A DNA stretch of 64,000 bases from Mycobacterium marseillense (GTDB lineage Bacteria; Actinomycetota; Actinomycetes; Mycobacteriales; Mycobacteriaceae), in the NCBI RefSeq assembly GCF_010731675.1, contig NZ_AP022584.1, positions 1,302,001 to 1,366,000 of the forward strand. Reading direction: 5' to 3'. Positions within the stretch are counted from its first letter, which is position 1. Each line of letters opens with the position of its first letter. Under the pieces are notes generated by a model. It made no database searches. It saw nothing but the letters and a program-made list of their open reading frames with translations, and was not told the DNA's origin. Both the position numbers and the translations under genes were made by a program. This document shows, in pieces, positions 1-8,984 of this stretch.

Positions 1-741
1 GTCGAATTCCTGGACATCACCACCGAGAAAGTCGACCAGGCATTACGCGCCAAAGTTGTTGGCATCTGCCGCATATTAGGGACGTTCCCCAGGACAGACA
101 ACTGTCGGGTAGTCCTATGCTCCTCGGCCAGGGCGACGATCGGCGGCCGGGGACAGGTCGTCTACGCGGCGGCCAATCGGATACTCGACGCTATGGCGCA
201 CCGACTCCGAGCCGAGGGTTTGGACTGCGTGTCCGTGCAGTGGGGACAGTGGACCGTCCATTTTGATCTCGATGACGCCAGCATGGCGCAGCTGGCCGCC
301 ATCGGCGTCGTCCCGATGTCTCCCGCCGACGCAATCGCTTTGGGAATGCGCCGACTTCCTGGAAATGCCATCGTCGCGGCATTCGACTTCACTCGCGCAC
401 GATCAGTCCTGGAGGTCTACGGCTACGGCCCGCTGTTGTCCCAGCTGACCTCGCCCGTCGCGGCAACTTCTATCGTCGAAGCTCCAGCCCCCGTCGAGGA
501 GACAGGTCTACCCCGACGATTGGTAAACCTGCTAGCCGAAGCCATCGGTGTCGACCGCACCGAGACGATTGACACCACCGCCCCCATGGTCGCGATCGGC
601 CTGGATTCCCTGCAGGCACTGGAGTTACGCCGCCGTGTGAAGGCCGAATTCAATCACGATCTAGAGGTCTCGGACCTTCTCGGAGGGGCATCCCTTGCAG
701 ACGTTCTGACGCAGTTGGGCGGGCCGCGAGCTGCACCTTGA
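1..741 (+). CDS. 3' end of a mycobactin-type polyketide synthase (KR-ACP), partial
   Basis: The reading frame is open from the first base, so the gene starts outside the window; 246 C-terminal residues remain. They hold the end of a ketoreductase domain (catalytic Ser around residues 41-42, Tyr55 and Asn59 in a YAAAN motif) and then a carrier domain whose phosphopantetheine Ser203 lies in GLDSLQ. A KR-ACP end followed directly by the stop resembles MbtD of the mycobactin pathway. That is recognition from memory, not a search, and another modular PKS is possible. It would act in the cytoplasm on an ACP-bound chain. The gene reads toward the copper genes but is separated from them by about 290 bp. 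Confidence 0.75.
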   Translation, partial: VEFLDITTEKVDQALRAKVVGICRILGTFPRTDNCRVVLCSSARATIGGRGQVVYAAANRILDAMAHRLRAEGLDCVSVQWGQWTVHFDLDDASMAQLAAIGVVPMSPADAIALGMRRLPGNAIVAAFDFTRARSVLEVYGYGPLLSQLTSPVAATSIVEAPAPVEETGLPRRLVNLLAEAIGVDRTETIDTTAPMVAIGLDSLQALELRRRVKAEFNHDLEVSDLLGGASLADVLTQLGGPRAAP

Positions 742-966
742 CCAGGAACTAATTCCTGTGCGTCGCGTCGATTCGGCCGCCGGACTGCATGCCGGCCCGA
801 TGCGACTCGAGAAATGGGCGCTTCGCTTCGCAGTGAGGCCGTCAACCAGCCGTTGGTGGTCCGTGCCATCTTTCGATCGGGGCAATATTTTCGGCGAAAT
901 GTGGTTATGCCAAATGAACCTTCGTCCCCGTGAGCTCGGCAGCGCGTTCGTTCGGGATGTTGACAC
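742..966. other. intergenic stretch before the copZ promoter
   Basis: I see no convincing gene here. The short open frames lack ribosome sites and mycobacterial codon bias. The stretch separates the PKS stop from the copper-controlled promoter that follows. Confidence 0.5.
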
Positions 967-994
967 TTGGACAGATACCCTATGGGGGTATATT
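967..994 (+). promoter_or_regulatory. RicR/CsoR-type operator and promoter of copZ-copA
   Basis: A perfect TACCC-N5-GGGTA inverted repeat lies at 976-990. It falls between a plausible -35 TTGGAC (967-972) and -10 TATATT (989-994), spaced 16 bp; a second -35-like TTGACA lies at 960-965. An operator inside the promoter spacer fits repression that is relieved by Cu(I). The half-sites match those described for RicR in M. tuberculosis and recur at 6951 and 14488. The promoter elements are inferred by eye. Confidence 0.75.
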
Positions 995-1031
995 GTTGAT
1001 TGAAACGGCTTTCGACGTGAAAGGAGCCGAC

Positions 1032-1238
1032 ATGAGCACCGTCACAGTCAGGGTTGCGGGAATGACCTGCGCCCATTGCGCATCCTCAGTACATGATGAG
1101 GTCGGCAGCATCGCCGGCGTCACCGCAGTCGACGTCGATTTGTCAACTGGCAAGGTCACCGTGGAGAGCGACAACCCAGTCGACAACGACGCGCTCAAGG
1201 CCGCCGTCGAAGAGGCCGGATACCAGCTCGCCGGCTGA
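1032..1238 (+). CDS. copZ: CopZ-like copper chaperone (single HMA domain)
   Basis: A 68-residue cytosolic protein made of one heavy-metal-associated domain. GMTCAHC gives the Cu(I)-binding pair Cys13 and Cys16. The start at ATG 1032 is supported by AAGGAG just upstream; the frame stays open further 5', but that would run through the operator. Family role: bind Cu(I) and hand it to the P-type ATPase encoded 80 bp downstream. It sits about 40 bp after a RicR-type promoter, so copper induction is expected. Confidence 0.9.
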   Translation: MSTVTVRVAGMTCAHCASSVHDEVGSIAGVTAVDVDLSTGKVTVESDNPVDNDALKAAVEEAGYQLAG

Positions 1239-1318
1239 GGCAAACCCTCAACTGTGTGCGACCCCCGTCGAACGGTCCGCCGGCCCGCTAGCAGGCCGGG
1301 CCTCTAAAGGAGAGCAGT

Positions 1319-3574
1319 GTGCGTCCCGTCATCGAGACAACACCCATCGGCCACGTCGAGCTGCTGATCGACGGCATGACCTGCGCGTCGTGCGCGGCCC
1401 GAATTGAGAAGAAGCTCAACAAGCTTGACGGCGTCACCGCGACGGTCAACTACGCAACGGAAAGGGCCAGCGTGGCCTACGTCGGCGATGTCTCGCCCGA
1501 TCAGCTGGTGGCCGCGGTCGAGGAGGCCGGCTACACGGCGGCGCTTCCCCAGCAGAAGGCGGCCGATGGTGACCCGAACGAGCAGCCCGACGGCGACCCC
1601 ACGGCATCGCTACGGCAGCGGCTCCTGGTTTCGCTGGTGCTGACCGTGCCGGTGATCGTGATGGCAATGGTCCCCCCGCTGCAGTTCGCCAACTGGCAAT
1701 GGCTGTCGCTGACGCTTGCTGCTCCAGTTGTGGTGTGGGGGGCGTGGCCGTTCCATCGGGCCGCGTGGGCCAACCTGCGCCACCGCACCGCGACGATGGA
1801 CACGCTGATCTCGATGGGCACGCTCGCCGCGTTGGGCTGGTCAGTCTATGCGCTGTTCTGGGGCACTGCCGGAATGCCTGGCATGAGGCACGCCTTCGAG
1901 TTCACCGTCACGCGTACCGACGGTGCCGGGAACATCTATCTCGAGGCCGCCGCCGGTGTCACAACCTTCATCCTGGCTGGCCGGTTCTTCGAGGCCCGAG
2001 CCAAGCGGAGGGCCGGCGCCGCGCTGCGTGCGCTGCTCGGCCTCGGCGCCAAGGACGTCGCTGTGCGCAAAGGCGGTCTGGAGCAACGCATTCCGATCGA
2101 ACAACTGGCAGTGGGCGACGAGTTTGTGGTGCGGCCGGGGGAGAAAATCGCCACCGACGGCGTCGTCGTCGAGGGCGCTTCGGCGGTGGACGCATCGATG
2201 CTGACCGGCGAATCGGTGCCGGTGGAGGTTCGGCCCGACGACCACCTCATCGGGGCCACCATCAACGTCGGCGGCCGACTCGTGGTGCGGGCCAACCGGA
2301 TCGGCTCCGACACCCAACTGGCGCAGATGGCCAGGCTGGTCGAGGAGGCGCAAACCGGAAAGGCGAACGCGCAGCGGCTGGCCGACAAGATCTCGGCCAT
2401 CTTCGTGCCGATCGTCATCGTGTTGTCGGTGGCGACGCTGGGATTGTGGATGGTCGTCGGCGGGTCGATCGGCGCGGCGTTCACGGCTGCCGTCGCAGTA
2501 TTGATCATCGCCTGCCCCTGCGCACTGGGCCTGGCCACGCCGACCGCTCTGATGGTCGGCACCGGCCGCGGAGCCCAGCTCGGCATCCTCATCAAGGGTC
2601 CCGAGGTGCTGGAATCGACGCGACGCATCGACACCATCGTCCTCGACAAGACCGGCACGGTAACCACCGGCGCGATGGCCCTGATCGATGTGATCACCGA
2701 CGACGGCGAACAGCCCGATCAGGTGCTCCGGGTCGCCGGCGCGCTGGAGGCTGCCTCCGAACATCCCATCGCCACCGCGATCGCAAAAGCGGCACGCGAG
2801 AAGCTCGGCGAGATTCCGGCCGTCGAGGAATTCACCAACCTCGAGGGGCTCGGTGTCCAAGGTGTGGTCGACGGCCACGCGGTGATGGTAGGCCGCGAAC
2901 GACTGCTGGCGGACTGGTCGCAGCACCTGCCGGAGAAGCTCGCTGAGTCCATGCGGGCGGCCGCGTCGCAAGGTAAAACCGCCGTCGCAGTTGGCTGGGA
3001 TGGCAGGCCACGTGGCGTGCTCGTGGTTGCCGACGCGGTCAAATCGACGTCGGCCGAGGCCATCAGCCAATTACGCGCGCTTGGATTGACACCGATCATG
3101 CTCACCGGCGACAACCAGGCCGCCGCTGACACAGTCGCCCGTCAGGTCGGCATCGACCGCGTGATCGCGGAGGTGCTGCCCCAGGACAAGGTCGATACCA
3201 TCAAGCGGCTGCAGGCTGACGGCAAGGTGGTGGCCATGGTCGGCGACGGCGTCAACGACGCTGCCGCGCTGGCCCAGGCCGACCTCGGACTGGCGATGGG
3301 TACCGGCACCGATGTCGCCATCGAGGCCAGTGACCTGACTCTGGTCCGCGGCGACTTGCGCGCGGTTCCCGACGCAATCCGGCTGTCGCGCAAGACGCTG
3401 GCCACGATCAAGGGAAACCTGTTCTGGGCCTTCGCCTACAACGTCGCCGCGCTGCCGCTCGCCGCCGCCGGGCTGCTCAACCCGATGCTGGCCGGCGCCG
3501 CGATGGCGCTCTCGTCGGGGTTCGTCGTCAGTAATAGCTTGCGGCTCCGTCGGTTTCAGCCGGGTATCCGGTGA
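1319..3574 (+). CDS. copA: Cu(I)-exporting P1B-type ATPase
   Basis: A 751-residue inner-membrane copper pump. In order: an N-terminal HMA domain (Cys22/Cys25), membrane helices, the actuator TGES (296-299), the transmembrane CPC metal site (399-401), the phosphorylated Asp443 in DKTGT, an HP motif near 482, and GDGVND in the hinge. The last helices carry the YN and MxxSS signatures of Cu(I)-specific P1B-1 pumps. Start is GTG 1319, preceded by AAAGGAGAG. It probably shares the copper-regulated promoter with copZ. It belongs to the CtpA/CtpB/CtpV group of mycobacteria; which paralogue cannot be told by eye. Confidence 0.93.
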   Translation: MRPVIETTPIGHVELLIDGMTCASCAARIEKKLNKLDGVTATVNYATERASVAYVGDVSPDQLVAAVEEAGYTAALPQQKAADGDPNEQPDGDPTASLRQRLLVSLVLTVPVIVMAMVPPLQFANWQWLSLTLAAPVVVWGAWPFHRAAWANLRHRTATMDTLISMGTLAALGWSVYALFWGTAGMPGMRHAFEFTVTRTDGAGNIYLEAAAGVTTFILAGRFFEARAKRRAGAALRALLGLGAKDVAVRKGGLEQRIPIEQLAVGDEFVVRPGEKIATDGVVVEGASAVDASMLTGESVPVEVRPDDHLIGATINVGGRLVVRANRIGSDTQLAQMARLVEEAQTGKANAQRLADKISAIFVPIVIVLSVATLGLWMVVGGSIGAAFTAAVAVLIIACPCALGLATPTALMVGTGRGAQLGILIKGPEVLESTRRIDTIVLDKTGTVTTGAMALIDVITDDGEQPDQVLRVAGALEAASEHPIATAIAKAAREKLGEIPAVEEFTNLEGLGVQGVVDGHAVMVGRERLLADWSQHLPEKLAESMRAAASQGKTAVAVGWDGRPRGVLVVADAVKSTSAEAISQLRALGLTPIMLTGDNQAAADTVARQVGIDRVIAEVLPQDKVDTIKRLQADGKVVAMVGDGVNDAAALAQADLGLAMGTGTDVAIEASDLTLVRGDLRAVPDAIRLSRKTLATIKGNLFWAFAYNVAALPLAAAGLLNPMLAGAAMALSSGFVVSNSLRLRRFQPGIR

Positions 3575-3594
3575 TCCCTCGAGCGTCTTGACAG

Positions 3595-4209
3595 TTACAG
3601 CGAGGCCAGGAGCTTCTGCATGGTGTCGATTTCCTGCTGCTGGCTGGCGACGATCGAGCGGGCCATCGCCGTCGCCGCAGGATATCCGCCGGAATTGACC
3701 TCGTCCTGGGCCATGGCGATCGCGCCCCGATGATGTTGGATCATCTGCGTCAAGAACAGCTTGCTGGCCTCCACGCCTTGGGCGTTCTTTAGCGCGGCAA
3801 TGTCCTCGTCGGACATCCCGCTCATACCCGGCATGGTGCTCTGAGTGGGCATCATGCTCTGGCTGGGCATCATCGTCTGGCTCGGCGTCCCCCACTGGCC
3901 CAACCAAGTCTGCATCTGTTCAATCTCGGGCCCTTGAGCTGCCTTGATCTGATTCGCCAGATCCACGACACGGGAATCGATCCCTTGCTTACCCAACACG
4001 ATGTCGCTCATCTCAATGGCCTGCTGATGATGCGGAATCATGTGCTGCGCGAACACGACATCAGCCTGCTTATGGCCGTCGGGGGCCGACGCTGAAGTCG
4101 GTGCGCCCTTTGTGGGGCCAGCCTGGTCATTGCCGGAGTTACTACATGCGCCGACGCCGACCAGCGCCGCCAACGCCGCGACAGCCGCCGCCAGAGTCCT
4201 GATTCTCAT
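3595..4209 (-). CDS. DUF305 lipoprotein with Met-rich copper-binding segment
   Basis: A 204-residue exported lipoprotein, convergent with copA and ending 20 bp from it. A signal peptide leads to a lipobox with Cys22. Two DUF305 halves each carry a His pair (MIPHH, residues 58-61; MIQHH, 156-160). Between them lies a linker (113-132) with seven Met in twenty residues, typical of Cu(I)-binding periplasmic proteins. ATG 4209 is chosen because it starts the signal peptide and follows GGAGGAAAGGG; the frame stays open to 4323, but that extension is not signal-like. Extracytoplasmic copper binding is inferred from the motif and the neighbours. I see no RicR box on its 5' side. Confidence 0.85.
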   Translation of the reverse strand: MRIRTLAAAVAALAALVGVGACSNSGNDQAGPTKGAPTSASAPDGHKQADVVFAQHMIPHHQQAIEMSDIVLGKQGIDSRVVDLANQIKAAQGPEIEQMQTWLGQWGTPSQTMMPSQSMMPTQSTMPGMSGMSDEDIAALKNAQGVEASKLFLTQMIQHHRGAIAMAQDEVNSGGYPAATAMARSIVASQQQEIDTMQKLLASL

Positions 4210-4830
4210 CACAACAAGCCCTTTCCTCCGTTTTCGCGGCCGCCCCCCGGCGCTCTGGCGATGCGCTGACTTGTCGACCGCTGCACGACAGCTACAAGTC
4301 TGCCCGCAGCCGCTTTGGCTCAATCAGGCGCTTCGACGAAATTCGATAAAGACCGTATCCGGTCGACGATGCTCCTGAGGAACGGTCGTATTGCTACAGC
4401 ATCCCGATAGAACCAGTTGACCGGCATACACCGAATCGCGGCGGCGGACGGCATTCTCGTTCAGCGAATGAATCCGGCTGTACCGCCAAGGGCAGTGCAG
4501 GGGCATCAACACCTCACAACCCATCATGGCTGTGCGGCGACTGACGGCGGCTGAACGCGATTTCTCGGACCAGGCGCCAAACCCTTTGTGAGTTCTTGCG
4601 TCATGTGCAAGTTAATCTGTATTTCGCTCTGTTCGTTGACGTGGGAGCGCTTGCAAACGTGTGAGGCCGTCCCCTCAGCAGTCGGGACCGTCTCATTAGG
4701 TCGCCTTCCTTCGTGGTACCGGCACTGCCCGAAGGATCGCGATTTGTTTGCTGCTCGGCTGGCTACCCCCATACGACGCGCACCGGAGCCGTCGATGCCC
4801 TCGCGGCCATGAAAGCGATCGGAGGAGAAC
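4210..4830. other. 620-bp intergenic region between DUF305 gene and PPE gene
   Basis: This is the shared upstream region of the divergent DUF305 lipoprotein and PPE genes. I see no supported gene. The sequence around 4768 contains TACCC but no second half-site, so no complete RicR box is present. GGAGGAGAAC at the right end is the PPE ribosome site. Confidence 0.5.
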
Positions 4831-6192
4831 GTGGACTTCGCAGTACTACCGCCGGAGGTTAACTCCGCGCGGATGTACGCCGGTCCGGGCTCGGGACCAA
4901 TGCTGGCCGCCGCCATGGCCTGGGACGAATTGGCCGCCGCGCTGCAGTCGACGGCGGACTCCTACCAGGCGGAGATCACCGCCCTGACCTCCGGCCCGTG
5001 GGTCGGCCCGTCGGCTGCGGCCATGACCGCGGCGATCGCCCCCTATCTGGAGTGGATGCGGACCACCGGCGCCCAGGCCGAAGAAACCGCCACCAAGGCC
5101 CGGGCCGCGGCCTTCGCCTACGAGACGGCCTTTGCCGAGACGGTGCCACCCCCGGTCATCACGGCGAACCGCACCCTGCTGGCGTCCCTCGTCGCGACCA
5201 ACTTCCTCGGGCAGAACACGCCGGCGATCGCCACGACCGAGACCGAGTATGCCGAGATGTGGGCGCGTGACACCGCGGCGATGTTCGGCTACGCGGGTTC
5301 TACGGCGTCGGCGACCAGGCTGACGCCGTTTGTCGAGCCGGATCAGACCACCACCTCCGGTGCCGATCAATCCGGAGCCGTGGCACAGGCCACCGGCACC
5401 GCCGCCGGGAGCGCACGCAATGCCGTTGGACAGCAATCGCTCTCGGCGGTACCCAACATGCTGAGCAGAGCTGCAGTGGGACCAACTGCCGTCGACCCGT
5501 CGGTGACGGACGTGCTGGGCGTGGAGAGCGATCTGATCACGGTCTTTCTCAACGGGCCCGCCAGCGTCGCTGGACTCGGCACGGTAACACCCTTCGGTAC
5601 GACGACTCTTCCCTTCAACATTGCCGGCGCGCTAACCGGTTTCCACACCGATGACATCGTCAGCGGCTGGGCCGGTGTGCAGTCCTGGCCGGGGGCGGGC
5701 GCGGTGCCGCCATCGCCATTCCCGGTCATCACGAACCCGGCGGGCGGGTTTGGAACTCTGGCGTCAGCGGGGCTCGGTGAGGCCAACACCGTCGGCGGCC
5801 TGTCGGTACCGCCCGGGTGGACAGCCGCCGCCCCGGCGATACGACCGGCCGCCTTGGCGTTGCCGGCGACCAGCGCCGGCGCCGCCGCCGAAGCCGCTGC
5901 CGCGGCCGCCCCCAGCGGCACCGGGAGCCTGTTCGGCGAGATGGCGGTGGCGAGCATGGCCGGGCGCGCGATGGCCGGCACGAGCGCGTTGGGTCGGGAG
6001 CGAAGCCGGGCCGAGACGGCGAAATCCCCGCGCGACCCGAACAAGAAGGACAAGACAAACGCCCCGCAGGTTTCGCCGGTCGGAGCGATCAACATCGCTG
6101 CCGAGCTCCGCGAGCTGGCGTCGCTGCGTGCCGCCGGAATCCTCACGCAGCAAGAATTCGACGAACAGAGAATGCGCCTGCTGCCAACATGA
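4831..6192 (+). CDS. PPE protein, SVP subfamily, with C-terminal SHOCT-like domain
   Basis: A 453-residue PPE-family protein. It has the N-terminal LPPE (6-9), Trp57 in the helical-hairpin turn, and the SVP-subfamily motif GGLSVPPGW (322-330). The end departs from usual PPE proteins. A Lys/Asn-rich linker leads to about 30 residues (424-453) with the pattern of a SHOCT domain (LxxLxxAGILTxxEFDExRxxLL). GTG 4831 follows a strong GGAGGAGAAC. PPE proteins are type VII secretion substrates that normally pair with a PE protein; no PE or Esx gene adjoins this one. The location inside a copper cluster suggests, but does not prove, a copper-linked role. Confidence 0.9.
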   Translation: MDFAVLPPEVNSARMYAGPGSGPMLAAAMAWDELAAALQSTADSYQAEITALTSGPWVGPSAAAMTAAIAPYLEWMRTTGAQAEETATKARAAAFAYETAFAETVPPPVITANRTLLASLVATNFLGQNTPAIATTETEYAEMWARDTAAMFGYAGSTASATRLTPFVEPDQTTTSGADQSGAVAQATGTAAGSARNAVGQQSLSAVPNMLSRAAVGPTAVDPSVTDVLGVESDLITVFLNGPASVAGLGTVTPFGTTTLPFNIAGALTGFHTDDIVSGWAGVQSWPGAGAVPPSPFPVITNPAGGFGTLASAGLGEANTVGGLSVPPGWTAAAPAIRPAALALPATSAGAAAEAAAAAAPSGTGSLFGEMAVASMAGRAMAGTSALGRERSRAETAKSPRDPNKKDKTNAPQVSPVGAINIAAELRELASLRAAGILTQQEFDEQRMRLLPT

Positions 6193-6345
6193 TCCAGGCC
6201 CATGCCATGTGTTCGTTACCCGGCGCTTAATGCCTCGCGAAGGGTTGAGCGACGTGTGCTTGCGTCATGCGGGTGCGACGGCGCTCGCGGATTGCTGCGT
6301 CGTGTGAGCTCCACCTGGCAGCGGTTGTATGCATGCGTGCAGCGT

Positions 6346-6636
6346 TCAAGAGCGAACAAGTCGTGCGATTGCGGCGGAGGCTTCGGCCAATTTCGCGTGG
6401 GCCTGGTCGCCGCCCTCCGCGGCGGCGCGGGTCAGGCAGTGGTCAAGGTGCTCGTCGAGCAGATTCAGCGCGACTGACCGTAAGGCGCTGCTGGCGGCGC
6501 TGATCTGGGTGAGGACGTCGATGCAATACTTGTCGTCCTCGATCATCTTCGCGATGCCGCGGACTTGGCCCTCGATGCGGCGCAGTCGCTTGGCGTAATT
6601 GTCCTTCTGCGCCGAATATCCGAGTGGGGTTGTCAT
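6346..6636 (-). CDS. ricR: RicR/CsoR-family Cu(I)-sensing repressor
   Basis: A 96-residue all-helical CsoR/DUF156 repressor. The Cu(I)-ligand set is intact: Cys38 (YCID), His63 (DEH) and Cys67 (DHC), matching the Cys-His-Cys fingerprint of CsoR. Its sequence is closer to RicR (Rv0190) than to CsoR, notably the KDNYAKRLRRIEGQVRG helix and the LAEASAAIARLVRS tail. It is transcribed away from lpqS. Apo-protein should bind the TACCC-N5-GGGTA sites found at 976, 6951 and 14488 and release them on Cu(I) binding. Because a RicR gene usually also sits elsewhere in mycobacteria, this may be a paralogue. Confidence 0.92.
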   Translation of the reverse strand: MTTPLGYSAQKDNYAKRLRRIEGQVRGIAKMIEDDKYCIDVLTQISAASSALRSVALNLLDEHLDHCLTRAAAEGGDQAHAKLAEASAAIARLVRS

Positions 6637-6772
6637 CTATCCTCCCAGCGTCTTGGTCATCGGGGGACCTGCGCCTACTGCGTGGCGAAGAGGGTCAGCC
6701 ATCGCAATGGCGTCGGTGTCGTGGAAGCGGTGCCAGGATCGCGGAAATCCGAGTGCTGATGGGCCTCATTAT

Positions 6773-6787
6773 GGCACGTACCGTGCC
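6773..6787. promoter_or_regulatory. palindrome upstream of ricR
   Basis: A perfect 6-bp inverted repeat GGCACG separated by TAC, 137 bp upstream of the ricR start codon. It could be an operator or a small hairpin. It does not match the TACCC-N5-GGGTA copper box, so an autoregulatory role is only a guess. Confidence 0.35.
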
Positions 6788-6950
6788 GTATCGCGCCCAA
6801 CGGGTAATCACCCATTAGAGGGCCCAACCAGACCGGTGGCCGAGTTCAGGCTCGTGTAGGCCCGCACGTCAGGCAACGGGCCGTCAGCCGTATGGCAAGA
6901 CTGACCCTCTCGACACTGCGTGTATCGACACACGAAGCTGGAAGCCGCAT

Positions 6951-6985
6951 TACCCTTTGCGGGTATGGGGTACACACCGTATCGT
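6951..6985 (+). promoter_or_regulatory. RicR operator and promoter of the lpqS operon
   Basis: TACCC-TTTGC-GGGTA (6951-6965) is a perfect copy of the RicR-type palindrome. It overlaps a plausible -35 TTGCGG (6957-6962), which lies 17 bp from a -10 TATCGT (6980-6985); bound repressor would block polymerase. In M. tuberculosis the lpqS-cysK2-Rv0849 unit is a known RicR target, and the first gene downstream here is an LpqS homologue. Confidence 0.8.
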
Positions 6986-7138
6986 CGGTGTTGTGGACTT
7001 TCCCCTACCTACGTTCGGACGTTTGGCCGACCCCCACGGGCGGCTGATGGGGTATCGATCACGGACTGATCTCGGCCGGGTGTCGACTCATTTTGGAGCG
7101 CGGATGGCCACGACCAGCGGTGCTACGGTCGGGGTGTT

Positions 7139-7570
7139 ATGAGATTGGCCAGCGCTAGCGGAACGCCACGGCTGCGGTATGTGGTGGCGGTGGGGGCTGC
7201 GGCGTGGTTGGCGATGTGGGGGGTCCTGATCGGCGCCCACAGCATCATGGGGCATTCGCAGTCTTCGCTAGCCCATCCGGCCCACGCGTTGGTGGCTTCG
7301 CTGGGTGGTGAGTTCACCGTTGATGTCGATCATCCGCATGTGAGCAAGGGTTCTGCGGGCGGACATCATGAGCAGTTCACCACGGCGGTGCTGCCGCGCT
7401 CGGGCGCGGTGGCGGCTGCGTTAATCGCGTTGGGTGCGGTGGCCGCCGTGGCGCTGACCGGTGGGCTGGCCCGGTTTGGGGTGCCCGCCGGGCGCGGCCC
7501 GCCCCATACCCCGGCTTTGTCTGTTACCGGTCAAGACGTCTTGACCCGGTTCTGCTTGTCTCGTCGCTGA
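7139..7570 (+). CDS. lpqS: LpqS-family exported copper-responsive protein
   Basis: A 143-residue His-rich protein that begins with a hydrophobic export or anchor segment (about 14-33). The LpqS signatures are the mid-protein LGGEF/HPH region, TAVLPRS, and the end TGQDVLTRFCLSRR. Annotated LpqS is called a lipoprotein, but no lipobox Cys is visible here; the only Cys is five residues from the C-terminus. A second hydrophobic stretch lies at about 90-115. Many His residues (HSIMGHS, HPAH, HPH, GGHH) suit metal binding. It is the first gene of a probable copper-induced operon, with start at ATG 7139. Molecular function is unknown in the family. Confidence 0.82.
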   Translation: MRLASASGTPRLRYVVAVGAAAWLAMWGVLIGAHSIMGHSQSSLAHPAHALVASLGGEFTVDVDHPHVSKGSAGGHHEQFTTAVLPRSGAVAAALIALGAVAAVALTGGLARFGVPAGRGPPHTPALSVTGQDVLTRFCLSRR

Positions 7571-7805
7571 CTGGTCAGCGCCAGGTCGTTTCTGCCCTTT
7601 AGTGGCAGCGGCCGGCGACCGCTGACCCCTGTCACCATGTGCCGCGCACCGGTATTCGCGGCTCCCGTGTGAAAGCGACGAATTCCATGGCTGAAATTCT
7701 TCCCTTCGACAACACTTGCGTTCACCCCATCGCGGCCCTGAAGGTTGTTGAGCCGCGCGACTGCGCACCACCCGCCCCGCCACTTCCCGGCGACCCGCCG
7801 CCCTG

Positions 7806-8903
7806 GTGGGTAACACACCGGTGCTGCGCATTGAGGCGCCGTTGACCCCACCCGATCGCGGGTTTTGGGCCAAGCTAGAAGGGTTCAACCCCGGCGGCAG
7901 CATGAAAGACCGCCCGGCCCTGCACATGGTCGAAGCCGCCCGCGCCCGCGGCGAATTAGCTCCCGGAGCGCGCATCGTCGAATCCACCAGCGGCAGCCTC
8001 GGATTAGGCCTAGCGCTGGCCGGCCAAGCCTACGGGCACCCGGTCACCGTAGTCACCGACACCGGCATGGAACCCATCGTGCGCCACATGCTGGCCGCCT
8101 ACGGCGCCCAGGTCGACCTGGTCACCGAACCCCACCCCATCGGCGGCTGGCAACAAGCCCGCAAAGACCGCGTCGCCCAAGTTCTGGCCGACCACCCCGG
8201 CTCCTGGTGCCCCGACCAATACAGCAACCCCGACAACATCACCGGCTACCGGTCGTTGGCGTTGGAGCTGCTCGATCAACTCGGCAACGTCGACGTGCTG
8301 GTCTGCTCGGTAGGCACCGGCGGACACTCCGCCGGCGTGGCGCGGGTACTGCGCCAATTCAACCCCGACATGAAACTGATCGGAGTCGACACCATCGGCT
8401 CGACCATCTTCGGCCAACCCGCCACCACCCGGCTCATGCGCGGCCTGGGCTCCAGCATCCATCCCGCCAACATCGACTACCACGCCTTCAACGAAGTCCA
8501 CTGGGTCGCCCCCCACGAAGCCGTCTGGGCCGCACGCACTTTGGCGGCCAGCAACTTCGCCAGCGGCGGCTGGAGCGTCGGCGCCGTCGCCCTGGTCGCC
8601 GGCTGGGCCGCACGCACCTATCCCAAAGACACCCGCATCGCCGCCGTCTTCCCCGACGGACCCCAACGCTACTTCGACACCATCTACAACGACCACTACT
8701 GCCACCAACACCAGCTCCTGGACTGGCAAACCACCCCCCAACCCACCACCCTCACCGACCCCAACCAACACGTCATCACCTCCTGGACCCGCACCACCAC
8801 CATCACCAACCCCACACTGCTGCGCGGGGCAATACCGATCCGAAAGGCGGCTGCGGGGATGCAGGGAGGAAATGGCTCAGTCGACGTGAAAATTCCTGCA
8901 TAG
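7806..8903 (+). CDS. cysK2: CysK2/SbnA-like PLP enzyme
   Basis: A 365-residue fold-II PLP enzyme closely resembling CysK2 (Rv0848). The PLP Lys34 sits in [10 protein letters not shown]; the substrate loop ESTSGSLG starts at 58, and GTGGHSAG binds PLP phosphate. CysK2 of M. tuberculosis uses O-phosphoserine. The related SbnA condenses O-phosphoserine with glutamate in diaminopropionate synthesis, which suits the SbnB-like gene 81 bp downstream. The 5' end is odd. GTG 7806 has no clear ribosome site, whereas an in-frame N-terminus (ATG 7687, MAEILPFDNTCVHP) lies in another frame, as if a frameshift separates it. The C-terminus carries a long Thr/Pro/Gln-rich tail. Confidence 0.85.
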   Translation: MGNTPVLRIEAPLTPPDRGFWAKLEGFNPGGSMKDRPALHMVEAARARGELAPGARIVESTSGSLGLGLALAGQAYGHPVTVVTDTGMEPIVRHMLAAYGAQVDLVTEPHPIGGWQQARKDRVAQVLADHPGSWCPDQYSNPDNITGYRSLALELLDQLGNVDVLVCSVGTGGHSAGVARVLRQFNPDMKLIGVDTIGSTIFGQPATTRLMRGLGSSIHPANIDYHAFNEVHWVAPHEAVWAARTLAASNFASGGWSVGAVALVAGWAARTYPKDTRIAAVFPDGPQRYFDTIYNDHYCHQHQLLDWQTTPQPTTLTDPNQHVITSWTRTTTITNPTLLRGAIPIRKAAAGMQGGNGSVDVKIPA

Positions 8904-8984
8904 ACGCGCTGCAAGTATTGTGCGCAGCAGACTTCCCATTCATCACTGCGGCTGGATCAAAATACGAGAGGACGGAATACAGTA

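Larger units (their letters stand above)
6637..7138. other. 500-bp ricR-lpqS divergent intergenic region
   Basis: Contains the lpqS operator and promoter (listed separately), a GGCACG-TAC-CGTGCC palindrome at 6773-6787 upstream of ricR, and GGGT-AATC-ACCC at 6802-6813. An open frame from GTG 6993 ends in TGA 7140-7142, overlapping the lpqS ATG by four bases. It could encode a 49-residue leader that couples translation, but there is no other support. Confidence 0.45.

Noticed and set aside
4766..4780. TACCC upstream of the PPE gene as a fourth copper box
   Set aside because: There is no GGGTA half-site at the right distance.
4524..4916. 130-residue minus-strand frame over the PPE start
   Set aside because: It has no ribosome site and overlaps the PPE N-terminus; a shadow.
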